From contig NZ_BBUY01000016.1 of assembly GCF_001590865.1 (NCBI RefSeq), forward strand, positions 134,420 to 166,924: 32,505 nt of DNA, in the 5' to 3' direction. The translations under genes were made by a program, and so were the position numbers. The notes beneath the pieces were generated by a model. The model saw nothing but the letters and a program-made list of their open reading frames with translations, did no database searches and was not told the DNA's origin. Source of the DNA: Streptomyces sp. NBRC 110611 (lineage in GTDB: Bacteria > Actinomycetota > Actinomycetes > Streptomycetales > Streptomycetaceae). Shown here one piece after another: positions 15,172 through 21,860 of this stretch. Every line of letters begins with the position of its first letter. Position 1 is the first letter of the stretch.

Positions 15172-15345
15172 TCAGACCTCGAGGACCTGGCGCTTGTTGT
15201 AGGTGCCGCAAGCGGGGCACGCGATGTGCTGCTGCTTCGGCTCGTGGCAGCGCTCGCACGCCACCAGGTTCGGGACCGCAGCCTTCCACTGCGACCGGCG
15301 GTGGCGCGTGTTGCTGCGCGACATCTTCCGCTTCGGAACAGCCAC
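15172..15345 (-). CDS. rpmF: 50S ribosomal protein L32
   Basis: L32 is a 57-residue ribosomal protein of the large subunit. It starts at GTG 15345 with AGGAGAA upstream: MAVPKRKMSRSNTRHRRSQW. The zinc-ribbon form is present, with four Cys in CERCHEP and CPACGTY, so it is the zinc-containing paralogue type. Its RBS lies within the last codons of the DUF177 gene, which ends 2 nt upstream, so translation is probably coupled. The DUF177-rpmF pairing is very widely conserved in bacteria. Confidence 0.97.
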   Translation of the reverse strand: MAVPKRKMSRSNTRHRRSQWKAAVPNLVACERCHEPKQQHIACPACGTYNKRQVLEV

Positions 15346-15347
15346 GG

Positions 15348-15974
15348 CTACTTCTCCTGAGGTTCATCCCCGCCGTCGCGGGGTGCGTTGTCCTTCTCGC
15401 CGTCCTTGACGGTCTCGGCGAGTCCCTGCAGTGCCGCCCAACGGATGTCGACGGCGTCATGGTGGTGGTCCGGGTCGTCCGCCAGCCGCGCTCCGCAGTC
15501 GGAGCACAGGCCCGGGCAGTCTTCCTGGCACACCGGCTGCATCGGCAGTGCGAGCACCACCGCGTCACGCAGCACGGGTTCGAGGTCGAACAGGTCGTCC
15601 TCGAGGAAGAGGGTGTCCTCCTCGTCCTCGGCGTCGTCACCGGCGTCCTTGTCGTGGGCGCGGGTGTCGGCGTCGGGGTAGGCGAACAACTCCTGGAAGT
15701 CGCTGTCGAGCTCTCGCTCCAGCGGCTCCAGACACCTTACGCACTCCCCCTTGACCGTTGCACGGGCGGTGCCTGTGACAAGCACCCCGTCCATCACCGA
15801 TTCCAGGCGGAGGTCGAGCTCGATCGGGGCGCCCTCGGGCACTCCGATGACCTCGTTGCCGAGGTCCCGGGGGGCCTCGGCGGAGCGGGAGAGCCGCTTG
15901 AGCGCACCGGGCCGCCGGCCCAGCTCACGTGTGTCGAACACGAGAGGGGAACGGTGGTCGAGGCGGGCGTTGAT
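15348..15974 (-). CDS. DUF177/YceD-family protein (23S rRNA accumulation)
   Basis: YceD proteins are encoded with rpmF and are needed for normal 23S rRNA levels in E. coli and chloroplasts. The conserved region begins NARLDHRSPLVFDTRELGRR, followed by LDLRLESVMDGVLVTGTA, CVRCLEPL and an acidic stretch (about 110-135). DLEPVLRDAVVLALPMQPVC and four Cys in CQEDCPGLCSDCGARL follow, probably binding zinc. The start is uncertain: no ATG, GTG or TTG lies near the conserved N-terminus. An ATC at 15974, four to nine nt after AGGAAG, is the best-placed codon and gives 208 residues. The only standard in-frame start is GTG 16118, adding 48 atypical residues. It overlaps translational signals with rpmF. 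Confidence 0.85.
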   Translation of the reverse strand: MNARLDHRSPLVFDTRELGRRPGALKRLSRSAEAPRDLGNEVIGVPEGAPIELDLRLESVMDGVLVTGTARATVKGECVRCLEPLERELDSDFQELFAYPDADTRAHDKDAGDDAEDEEDTLFLEDDLFDLEPVLRDAVVLALPMQPVCQEDCPGLCSDCGARLADDPDHHHDAVDIRWAALQGLAETVKDGEKDNAPRDGGDEPQEK

Positions 15975-16191
15975 GGCTTCCTGCTTTCTACGGGGTCGTC
16001 GCGCCGCCCGTACACCGCCGGTGCGGACACCTGTGGGATTCGGGCAGCAGAGATCGCGAGAATACGCGCGACCGAAGAGCCAGGATACTGGACGGGCCCC
16101 GATAGGCCCAATCCGCACCGGGCGTACCCGGCCGCTGCCCGGTACCGCGCGGCGGGCCGTTCACCGGCACCCGGCGCCTTCACCCGGCACC

Positions 16192-17313
16192 TTACGGGCG
16201 CCGGCCCTCCTCGTACTGCCGCAGCTGATCCAGGTTGATCATGCTGGTGTCGAAGAGGCTGGTCTCGTCCAGCGCGCCGGGCTGCGCGGGGTGGGCGTGC
16301 CCGCCCTGCTGGGGCACCTGCTGCCCGGGGTAGGCGTTCGGGTCGTAGCCCTGCTGCGGGGCCTGCGACTGCCAGTCGTAGCCGTACGGGTCCTGGTGCT
16401 GCTGGGTGTACGGGGTCTGCTGGTAGCCGTAGACGTCCTGCTGCGGGTAGCCGCCCGGGTCGGCGTAGTAGCCCTGCTGTGCCTGCTGCGGGTCCTGGAG
16501 GGGCTGCTGGTGGTCCTGGGGCCCGGCCTGCCGGTGCCGGTCCGGCGCGGCGGGCGCCGGGGAGTCCTGGCCGGCGCCGATGCCCGCCAGCTCGGCGAGG
16601 TACTCGGCGTCCGCCTGCGGCCGGTGTCCGGACTGCGGCTCGCCGGCCGCCGCCATATGGGCCGCGAGGTCGTCGATCGCCCGGGCCCCCTGGAGCTTGT
16701 CCCGGCCCCGGCCGACCGCCTCCAGCGTCTTGGCCAGCACGGCGTGGAAGGCGCCGAACTTGGCGTCCACATACGCGTCGGCACGCTGCCTGAGGACCTC
16801 CGGGTCGGCGCTGCGCTCGGGGGCCTCGGCGTCCGCGTCCTCGCCGTGCCCGGCCTCGTCGAACCCGGGTCCGCGGCCGAGCAGCTTCTCGCGGCCGCGG
16901 TCGACGGATCCGATGGTCTTGGTGAGGACGACCTCGAAGTTGGCGAGCTTGCTGTCGACGTAGTCGTCGGCCTCGGCGCGGATCTCCTCCGCCTCCCGGC
17001 GGGCCTCGGCGAGGATCCGGTCCGCCTCGTCCTGGGACTGGCGGGCGACCTCGGTGTCGGAGATCAGCGAACCGCGCTGGGCGTGCGCGGACTCGATGAT
17101 CCGCTCCGCCTCGGCCCGCGCCTCCTCGACCATCCGCTCCCGCCCGCCGAGCAGCTCCCGCGCCTGCGCGAGGGAGCCGGGCAGCGCCTCGCGGACCTCC
17201 TCCAGCATGGCGAGCAGCTCGGTGCGGTTGATCACGCACGAGGCCGACATGGGCATGGACCGGGCGCCGGCGACGGTCGCGACGATGTCGTCGAGCTTCT
17301 TCTGCACGTCCAC
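16192..17313 (-). CDS. DivIVA-like coiled-coil protein with Gln/Tyr-rich tail
   Basis: This 373-residue cytoplasmic protein starts at GTG 17313 (MDVQKKLDDIVATV). Residues about 30-140 form a charged helical region rich in Ala/Glu/Arg (ARELLGGRERMVEEARAEAE, DEADRILAEARREAEEIRAE) resembling DivIVA and F-ATPase b-subunit coils; automatic annotations often call it ATP synthase b-like or cell-division initiation protein. Two repeated segments, YVDSKLANFEVVLTKTIGSV and YVDAKFGAFHAVLAKTLEAV, about 95 residues apart, indicate an internal duplication. The tail (about 235-345) is Gln/Pro/Tyr-rich, and the extreme C-terminus ETSLFDTSMINLDQLRQYEE is conserved in Streptomyces from memory. Function unknown; polar-growth or division scaffolding is an inference. 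Confidence 0.88.
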   Translation of the reverse strand: MDVQKKLDDIVATVAGARSMPMSASCVINRTELLAMLEEVREALPGSLAQARELLGGRERMVEEARAEAERIIESAHAQRGSLISDTEVARQSQDEADRILAEARREAEEIRAEADDYVDSKLANFEVVLTKTIGSVDRGREKLLGRGPGFDEAGHGEDADAEAPERSADPEVLRQRADAYVDAKFGAFHAVLAKTLEAVGRGRDKLQGARAIDDLAAHMAAAGEPQSGHRPQADAEYLAELAGIGAGQDSPAPAAPDRHRQAGPQDHQQPLQDPQQAQQGYYADPGGYPQQDVYGYQQTPYTQQHQDPYGYDWQSQAPQQGYDPNAYPGQQVPQQGGHAHPAQPGALDETSLFDTSMINLDQLRQYEEGRRP

Positions 17314-17392
17314 CTTGGACTCGCCACTCTCTGAGGGTTGGAACGACGGAACGGGACGACTGTACGTCCACGGACCCTCCGTCCGACACCAA

Positions 17393-17407
17393 CTGACGTG
17401 ACGTCAG
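17393..17407. promoter_or_regulatory. Perfect palindrome upstream of the DivIVA-like gene
   Basis: CTGACGT-G-ACGTCAG is a perfect 7+1+7 palindrome 80 nt upstream of the GTG start. A second small hairpin, CGGAC-CCTCC-GTCCG, lies at 17371-17385. The pair could be an operator plus leader structure or part of the coaD terminator; I cannot decide. Confidence 0.35.
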
Positions 17408-17443
17408 GCGGGGGCGGTGGACGCCGGTGTGCCGGGTGTGCGG

Positions 17444-17956
17444 TCAGCCCTTCTCGCGCAGGCGCTCGGTGAGGACTTCGAGGACGCACGGCGGGACCAG
17501 GTGGGAGACGTCTCCGCCCCAGGCGGCGACCTCCTTCACCAGGCTGGAGGAGAGGAAGCTGTAGGTGGGGTTGGTGGGGACGAAGAGGGTCTCCACGCCG
17601 GAGAGGCCGTTGTTCATCTGGGCCATCTGCAACTCGTAGTCGAAGTCGCTGACGGCCCGCAGGCCCTTGACGATCGCGGGGATGTCGCGTTCCTTGCAGA
17701 AATCCACCAGCAGCCCGTGGAAGGACTCGACCTCGACGTTGCCGTACCCGGCGGTGGCGCGGCGGATCAGGTCCATCCGCTCCTCGACCGTGAACAGGCC
17801 CTTCTTGGACTGGTTGATCATCACGGCGACATGGACGACGTCGTACAGCTTGGAGGCACGGGCGATGATGTCCAGGTGCCCGTTGGTGATGGGGTCGAAC
17901 GACCCCGGGCAGACGGCGCGGCGCAACTTCGGTTCCTCGCTCTCCGGTCCGGTCAT
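17444..17956 (-). CDS. coaD: Phosphopantetheine adenylyltransferase
   Basis: CoaD carries out the penultimate coenzyme A step, 4'-phosphopantetheine + ATP to dephospho-CoA. It has 170 residues from ATG 17956. Nucleotidyltransferase motifs: AVCPGSFDPITNGHLDII (the T/HxGH motif as TNGH) and the C-terminal loop YSFLSSSLVKEV (the ISSTxxR-like motif). Substrate-site segments KGLRAVSDFDYELQMAQMN and FVPTNPTYSF are also typical. The start ATG overlaps the rsmD stop (ATGA), showing translational coupling; a frame open to 18010 would run into rsmD and is not used. The length matches the family (about 160). Confidence 0.97.
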   Translation of the reverse strand: MTGPESEEPKLRRAVCPGSFDPITNGHLDIIARASKLYDVVHVAVMINQSKKGLFTVEERMDLIRRATAGYGNVEVESFHGLLVDFCKERDIPAIVKGLRAVSDFDYELQMAQMNNGLSGVETLFVPTNPTYSFLSSSLVKEVAAWGGDVSHLVPPCVLEVLTERLREKG

Positions 17957-18552
17957 GACACGCTTGTTGACGTCGTTTCGGCGGACGTCGAAGCGGCGCG
18001 ACCGTACCAAAGCGTCCCTTCGCCGTAGCGACGGGCCTTGATCGCTTCAAAACCGTCCGGCCAGGGGAACGTGCCGCCTCGGGTGCTCCGTTCCACGGTG
18101 ACGAGTGCCTGCTCGGCCAGCCACCCCTGGGCACGGAGTGTGATCAGGATCTCGCACAGCTCCCGGTCGGTCACCGCGTACGGCGGGTCCAGGAAGACGA
18201 CGTCGTACGGCTCGCCCCCGGCCGGTGCGGCGGCGATCTGCTCGGCCTTGCCGGGCCGTACCTCGGCGCCGGGCAGGCCGACCACGCGGACGTTGTCCCG
18301 GATGGTGCGCACCGCACGGGCGTCGGCCTCGACCAGCAGCACATGCGCGGCGCCACGGGAGAGGGCCTCCAGGCCGACCGCGCCGGAACCGCCGTAGAGG
18401 TCGAGCACCCGGGCGCCGGCCAGCGGTCCGTCGAGCGACTCCCAGGTGGAGAACATGCCCTCGCGGGCCCGGTCGGAGGTCGGGCGGGTGCCGTTTCCCG
18501 GCGGTACGGCCAGGCGGCGGCCGCCGGCCGTACCGGCGATCACGCGGGTCAT
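17953..18552 (-). CDS. rsmD: 16S rRNA (guanine966-N2)-methyltransferase
   Basis: RsmD methylates G966 of 16S rRNA using S-adenosylmethionine. It has 199 residues from ATG 18552 (MTRVIAGTAGGRRLAVPPG). The SAM-binding motif is VLDLYGGSGAVGLEALSRGA (about 49-68), the acidic loop VLLVEADARA follows, and the catalytic motif is DVVFLDPPY (DPPY, about 125-128). The C-terminus (RAASTSAETTSTSVS) is a short low-complexity tail. It overlaps coaD by 4 nt, the classical rsmD-coaD pair. The recG gene lies 173 nt upstream, beyond a repeat. Confidence 0.96.
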   Translation of the reverse strand: MTRVIAGTAGGRRLAVPPGNGTRPTSDRAREGMFSTWESLDGPLAGARVLDLYGGSGAVGLEALSRGAAHVLLVEADARAVRTIRDNVRVVGLPGAEVRPGKAEQIAAAPAGGEPYDVVFLDPPYAVTDRELCEILITLRAQGWLAEQALVTVERSTRGGTFPWPDGFEAIKARRYGEGTLWYGRAASTSAETTSTSVS

Positions 18553-18661
18553 GGGCCCGTCCTTACGTGGTGCGTGGTCGGTGGATGGAGCGCTGGCGGG
18601 GGCCGGCCGGCCTCCGCTCCTCCACGATATTCCGTCGCCCGCGGCCCCGGTGCGCTAGGGC

Positions 18662-18734
18662 CTTCTCCGGATCGCGGCAGTCCTTCTTCCTCCCGATCGC
18701 GTCAGCCCTTCTTCTCCGGATCGCGTCAGCCCTT
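18662..18734. repeat. Three tandem 24-25-nt repeats spanning the recG stop codon
   Basis: Units 18662-18685, 18686-18710 and 18711-18734 are imperfect copies (CTTCTCCGGATCGCG..AG(T/C)CCTT on the plus strand). The recG stop codon (18726-18728) lies in the third unit, so the other two copy the end of recG and its first 3' bases. Confidence 0.85.
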
Positions 18735-21700
18735 GTCCAGATACTGCTCCCGTTCCTCGTCGAGCAGGGCGGACAGGGCGATGCGCAGCTCCGGGTAGCC
18801 GGTCAGCCCGGGGTCGGCGGCGACCAGCGCCGTGGCCTCCTCGCGGGCGGCGGCGATGATCTCCTCGTCGTCGATGACCGTGAGCATGCGCAGCGAGGAG
18901 CGGACGCCGGACTGCGCCTGGCCCAGTACATCGCCCTCGCGCCGCTGCTCCAGATCGACGCGGGAGAGCTCGAAGCCGTCGAGGGTGCCGGCCACCGCGG
19001 CGAGCCGGGCGCGGGCCGGGCTGCCCTCGGGCATCTCGCTGACCAGCAGGCACAGGCCGGGCGCCGAGCCCCGGCCGACCCGGCCGCGGAGCTGGTGCAG
19101 CTGGGAGACGCCGAAGCGGTCGGCGTCCATGATCACCATGACCGTGGCGTTGGGGACGTTCACCCCGACCTCGATGACCGTCGTCGCGACCAGGACGTCC
19201 AGCTCGCCGGCGGCGAACCGGCGCATCACGTCGTCCTTGTCGTCCGGCGCCATGCGGCCGTGCAGCACCGCCACCCGCAGGCCGGCCAGCGGCCCCTCGC
19301 CGAGCTGCGCGGCGATGTCGAGGACCGCGAGCGGCGGGCGCTTCTCGGCCACGTCCTCCGGTGAACTCGCCTTCGCCGCCGCGCCCTTGGCACCGGCCGC
19401 GCCCTTCTTCGCCCCCTTGGGCGCCTTCTCCTCGTCGTCGCCGATCCGCGGGCACACCACATAGACCTGGTGCCCGGCCGCCACCTCTTCGCGGATCCGC
19501 TCCCAGGCGCGGGCGAGGAAGTGCGGTTTGTCCTTGGCGGGCACCACATGGCTGGCGATCGGGGAGCGCCCGGCCGGGAGCTGGTCGAGGACCGAGGTGT
19601 CCAGATCGCCGAAGACCGTCATGGCGACCGTGCGCGGGATGGGCGTCGCGGTCATCACCAGGAGGTGCGGCGTCTGCTTCTCGCGCTGGGCGTGCCCCTT
19701 GCCGCGCAGCGCGTCCCGCTGCTCCACGCCGAAGCGGTGCTGTTCGTCGACGACGACCAGCCCCAGGTCGTGGAACTGCACCTTCTCTTCGATCAGCGCG
19801 TGGGTGCCGACGACGATCCCGGCCTCGCCGGTGACCAGATCGAGCAGCGCCTGGCGGCGGGCCGCGGCTCCCATGGAGCCGGTGAGCAGCACCACCTTGG
19901 TCCCCTGCTCGGCCCCGCCGAGCGCCCGCCCGTCGCCCGCCACCACCCTTCGTTCGGAGCGCTTCGCGCTGCTGTGACATTGGGCCAGCTCCCCCATCAT
20001 CTCGGTGATGGAGCGGTGGTGCTGCTGGGCGAGCACCTCGGTGGGCGCCAGCATCGCGGCCTGGCCTCCGCTGTCGACCACGCCGAGCATGGCGCGCAGC
20101 GCGACCATGGTGTTGTGGGTGACGGTGAAGTGGTCGGTCACATAGGCGCGGTCGGGGTGCGCGACGCTGATGCACTGGACGGGTTTGCGGCCGACGTGCT
20201 CGATGGCCTCGATGGCGCGCCGGAAGCCGCCGGCGCCGGCGGATGCCTCGTCCGGCAGCGCCACGGAGACGTCGTACGCGCCGTCCCGTACGGGGTCCGT
20301 CTGCGCCCGGCCGCCCAGGGAGCGCACCAGCCAGGCGAGACCGCCGGCCAGGGGTGCGGGCACCGCGCGGAACTCCGCGCCGTCCGCCGTCCGCTCTCCC
20401 CCGGCGTCCATCAGGCCCCGCAGCACGGCCAGCCGGTCCTTGCACGGTGCGTTGCGGTAGGCGTCCGGAACCGGGCGCCCGTCGGCCGCCAGCACCCGGC
20501 CCAGCTCGTACGGATCGAGCGGCCGGTCCTCGCCCCCGTCGAGGTCGACCGGTACGGCCGGTGCGATGGACCACCGGGGGCGGCCGTCGGCGGTGCGCAG
20601 CCCGGCGCGCAGCTCGCGGGTCGTCAGCACCCGCTCGGGCGCGACGCCGTCCCCGACGATCCACAGGTGCTCGTCGTCACACTCGACGGTGCTGCCGTCG
20701 GACAGCACCAGCCGCCACACCTCCCGCTCCCCCTGCGGGAAGACGCCGTCCACCACGGCGAGCTCACCGCTGGGCACGACCACTTCCATGCCGACGGCCA
20801 TCTCCCCCATGGGACGGAAGCCGCGCGGGGTGAGCACCAGGGCGTCCAGCGGCTGGGCCTTGCCGGAGCCCACCTCGCCCTGGAGGAGGCGGTGCATCGG
20901 GTGCGCGGTGGCCAGGTCGTCGAAGATCTCCCGGCTGACCTTCTGCTGGCCTTCGGTGAGCGTGAAGGGGAGCTTGGCGTCGAACGCGTCGAGGATCCCG
21001 TCCTTCACCGCGTTCCGTGCGACGGCCGGGAGTTGGGTGTCGGCGAGGCGGCGCCGGGCGAGCGCGGCCTGCATCACGAACGCCTCGTCCCACTTCAGCC
21101 GGGCGCGGGCAGCGGCGATATCGGCCTTGGAGGCCGGCCGGTGGATCGTGCGCAGCGCCTCGGTGAGCGGGAGCAGCGCACGGTCCTCGCGCAGCGCCGG
21201 CGGCAGCGGATCGACGGCGTCCGGCGCGCTGGGCAGTACCGCGTCCACTGCCTTGGCGATCTTCCAGGACGCCATCTGCTGGCAGGCCGGGTAGATCGGC
21301 ATCAGCTGATGGGCGAAGGCGTCCACGGCCTCGCTGTCGGCGGTGCCGTCGAGGAGCTGGTACTCGGGGTGGGCGAGCTGGAGCTTGCGGTTGAAGACCG
21401 ACACCTTGCCGGCGAACATCGCCCGGCGCCCCGGGAGCAGCTCCTTCTGCGGTTTGTGGATGCCCTTGCCGAAGAAGACCAGCTGGAGGCGGCCGCTGCC
21501 GTCGGTCAGCGTCACTTCGAGGCGCTGCCCCCGCCCGGCGTTGAAGGTCAGCACCCGGGAGTCGGCGACCTGCGCGACGACGGTGACGTGTTCGTCCAGC
21601 GGGAGGTCCGCGAGGCGGGTCAGCTCACCGCGCTCGGCGTAGCGCCGCGGGTAGTGGTGCAGCAGGTCACCGACCGTGTGCAGGCCGAGGTGTTCGGCCA

Positions 21701-21758
21701 GCACCTTCGCGGTGGTGCCGCCGAGGATGTTCTTCAGGGGTTCGTCGAGCGCTGCCAC
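18726..21758 (-). CDS. recG: ATP-dependent DNA helicase RecG interrupted by an intein
   Basis: RecG remodels stalled replication forks and branch-migrates Holliday junctions. The precursor is 1010 residues from GTG 21758 (M-AALDEPLKNILG, the family N-terminus); ATG 21812 adds 18 residues. Neither start has a good Shine-Dalgarno sequence. The N-terminal wedge/OB domain (about 40-150) is followed by helicase motifs: I, GEVGSGK(300) then Thr550 after the intein; Ia, LAPTEVLAQQH; II, DEQH at 671-674; III, MTATPIPRT at 702-710; V, VGVNVPNATVMVIMDADRFG; VI, QLRGRVGRG at 889-897. The intein (residues 301-549) splits motif I, so the 761-residue spliced product alone should bind ATP. Odd inserts: QCHSSAKRSERR near 593-604 and a Lys/Ala/Gly run near 779-808. 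Confidence 0.96.
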   Translation of the reverse strand: MAALDEPLKNILGGTTAKVLAEHLGLHTVGDLLHHYPRRYAERGELTRLADLPLDEHVTVVAQVADSRVLTFNAGRGQRLEVTLTDGSGRLQLVFFGKGIHKPQKELLPGRRAMFAGKVSVFNRKLQLAHPEYQLLDGTADSEAVDAFAHQLMPIYPACQQMASWKIAKAVDAVLPSAPDAVDPLPPALREDRALLPLTEALRTIHRPASKADIAAARARLKWDEAFVMQAALARRRLADTQLPAVARNAVKDGILDAFDAKLPFTLTEGQQKVSREIFDDLATAHPMHRLLQGEVGSGKAQPLDALVLTPRGFRPMGEMAVGMEVVVPSGELAVVDGVFPQGEREVWRLVLSDGSTVECDDEHLWIVGDGVAPERVLTTRELRAGLRTADGRPRWSIAPAVPVDLDGGEDRPLDPYELGRVLAADGRPVPDAYRNAPCKDRLAVLRGLMDAGGERTADGAEFRAVPAPLAGGLAWLVRSLGGRAQTDPVRDGAYDVSVALPDEASAGAGGFRRAIEAIEHVGRKPVQCISVAHPDRAYVTDHFTVTHNTMVALRAMLGVVDSGGQAAMLAPTEVLAQQHHRSITEMMGELAQCHSSAKRSERRVVAGDGRALGGAEQGTKVVLLTGSMGAAARRQALLDLVTGEAGIVVGTHALIEEKVQFHDLGLVVVDEQHRFGVEQRDALRGKGHAQREKQTPHLLVMTATPIPRTVAMTVFGDLDTSVLDQLPAGRSPIASHVVPAKDKPHFLARAWERIREEVAAGHQVYVVCPRIGDDEEKAPKGAKKGAAGAKGAAAKASSPEDVAEKRPPLAVLDIAAQLGEGPLAGLRVAVLHGRMAPDDKDDVMRRFAAGELDVLVATTVIEVGVNVPNATVMVIMDADRFGVSQLHQLRGRVGRGSAPGLCLLVSEMPEGSPARARLAAVAGTLDGFELSRVDLEQRREGDVLGQAQSGVRSSLRMLTVIDDEEIIAAAREEATALVAADPGLTGYPELRIALSALLDEEREQYLDKG
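20112..20858 (-). mobile_element. Class 3 mini-intein in the RecG P-loop
   Basis: This 249-residue in-frame insertion begins at Ala (codon 20858-20856), directly after the Walker A Lys, and ends with Val-Thr-His-Asn before Thr+1. Block A is LDALVLTPRGFRPMGEMAVG. Block B is SDGSTVECDDEHLWIVGDG, with the block B His at intein residue 64 and Trp at 66. Block F is KPVQCISVAHPDRAYVTDH, with Cys at 229. Block G is FTVTHN, with Thr247, His248 and Asn249. The absence of Cys/Ser at position 1 with this Trp/Cys/Thr set defines class 3 inteins, where the block F Cys starts splicing. Endonuclease remnants: ELGRVLAADG (intein 118-127) and LRGLMDAGG (128+18 onward, 146-154); in the second the catalytic Asp is Gly. 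Base composition matches the host gene. Confidence 0.95.
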
Positions 21759-21860
21759 GGATCTATTGCACACCACGCCTGTGACAATCACGTCGATCCC
21801 GGCCCCGGACACCGTGGCCCGGTGCCGCCCGGTGCCGCCGGGGAGGCCGTCGCGGTGCGG

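Noticed and set aside
20112..20858. Reading the recG insert as a strain-specific helicase domain or frameshift artefact
   Set aside because: All intein blocks A, B, F and G are in order and the flanks rejoin to an exact P-loop.
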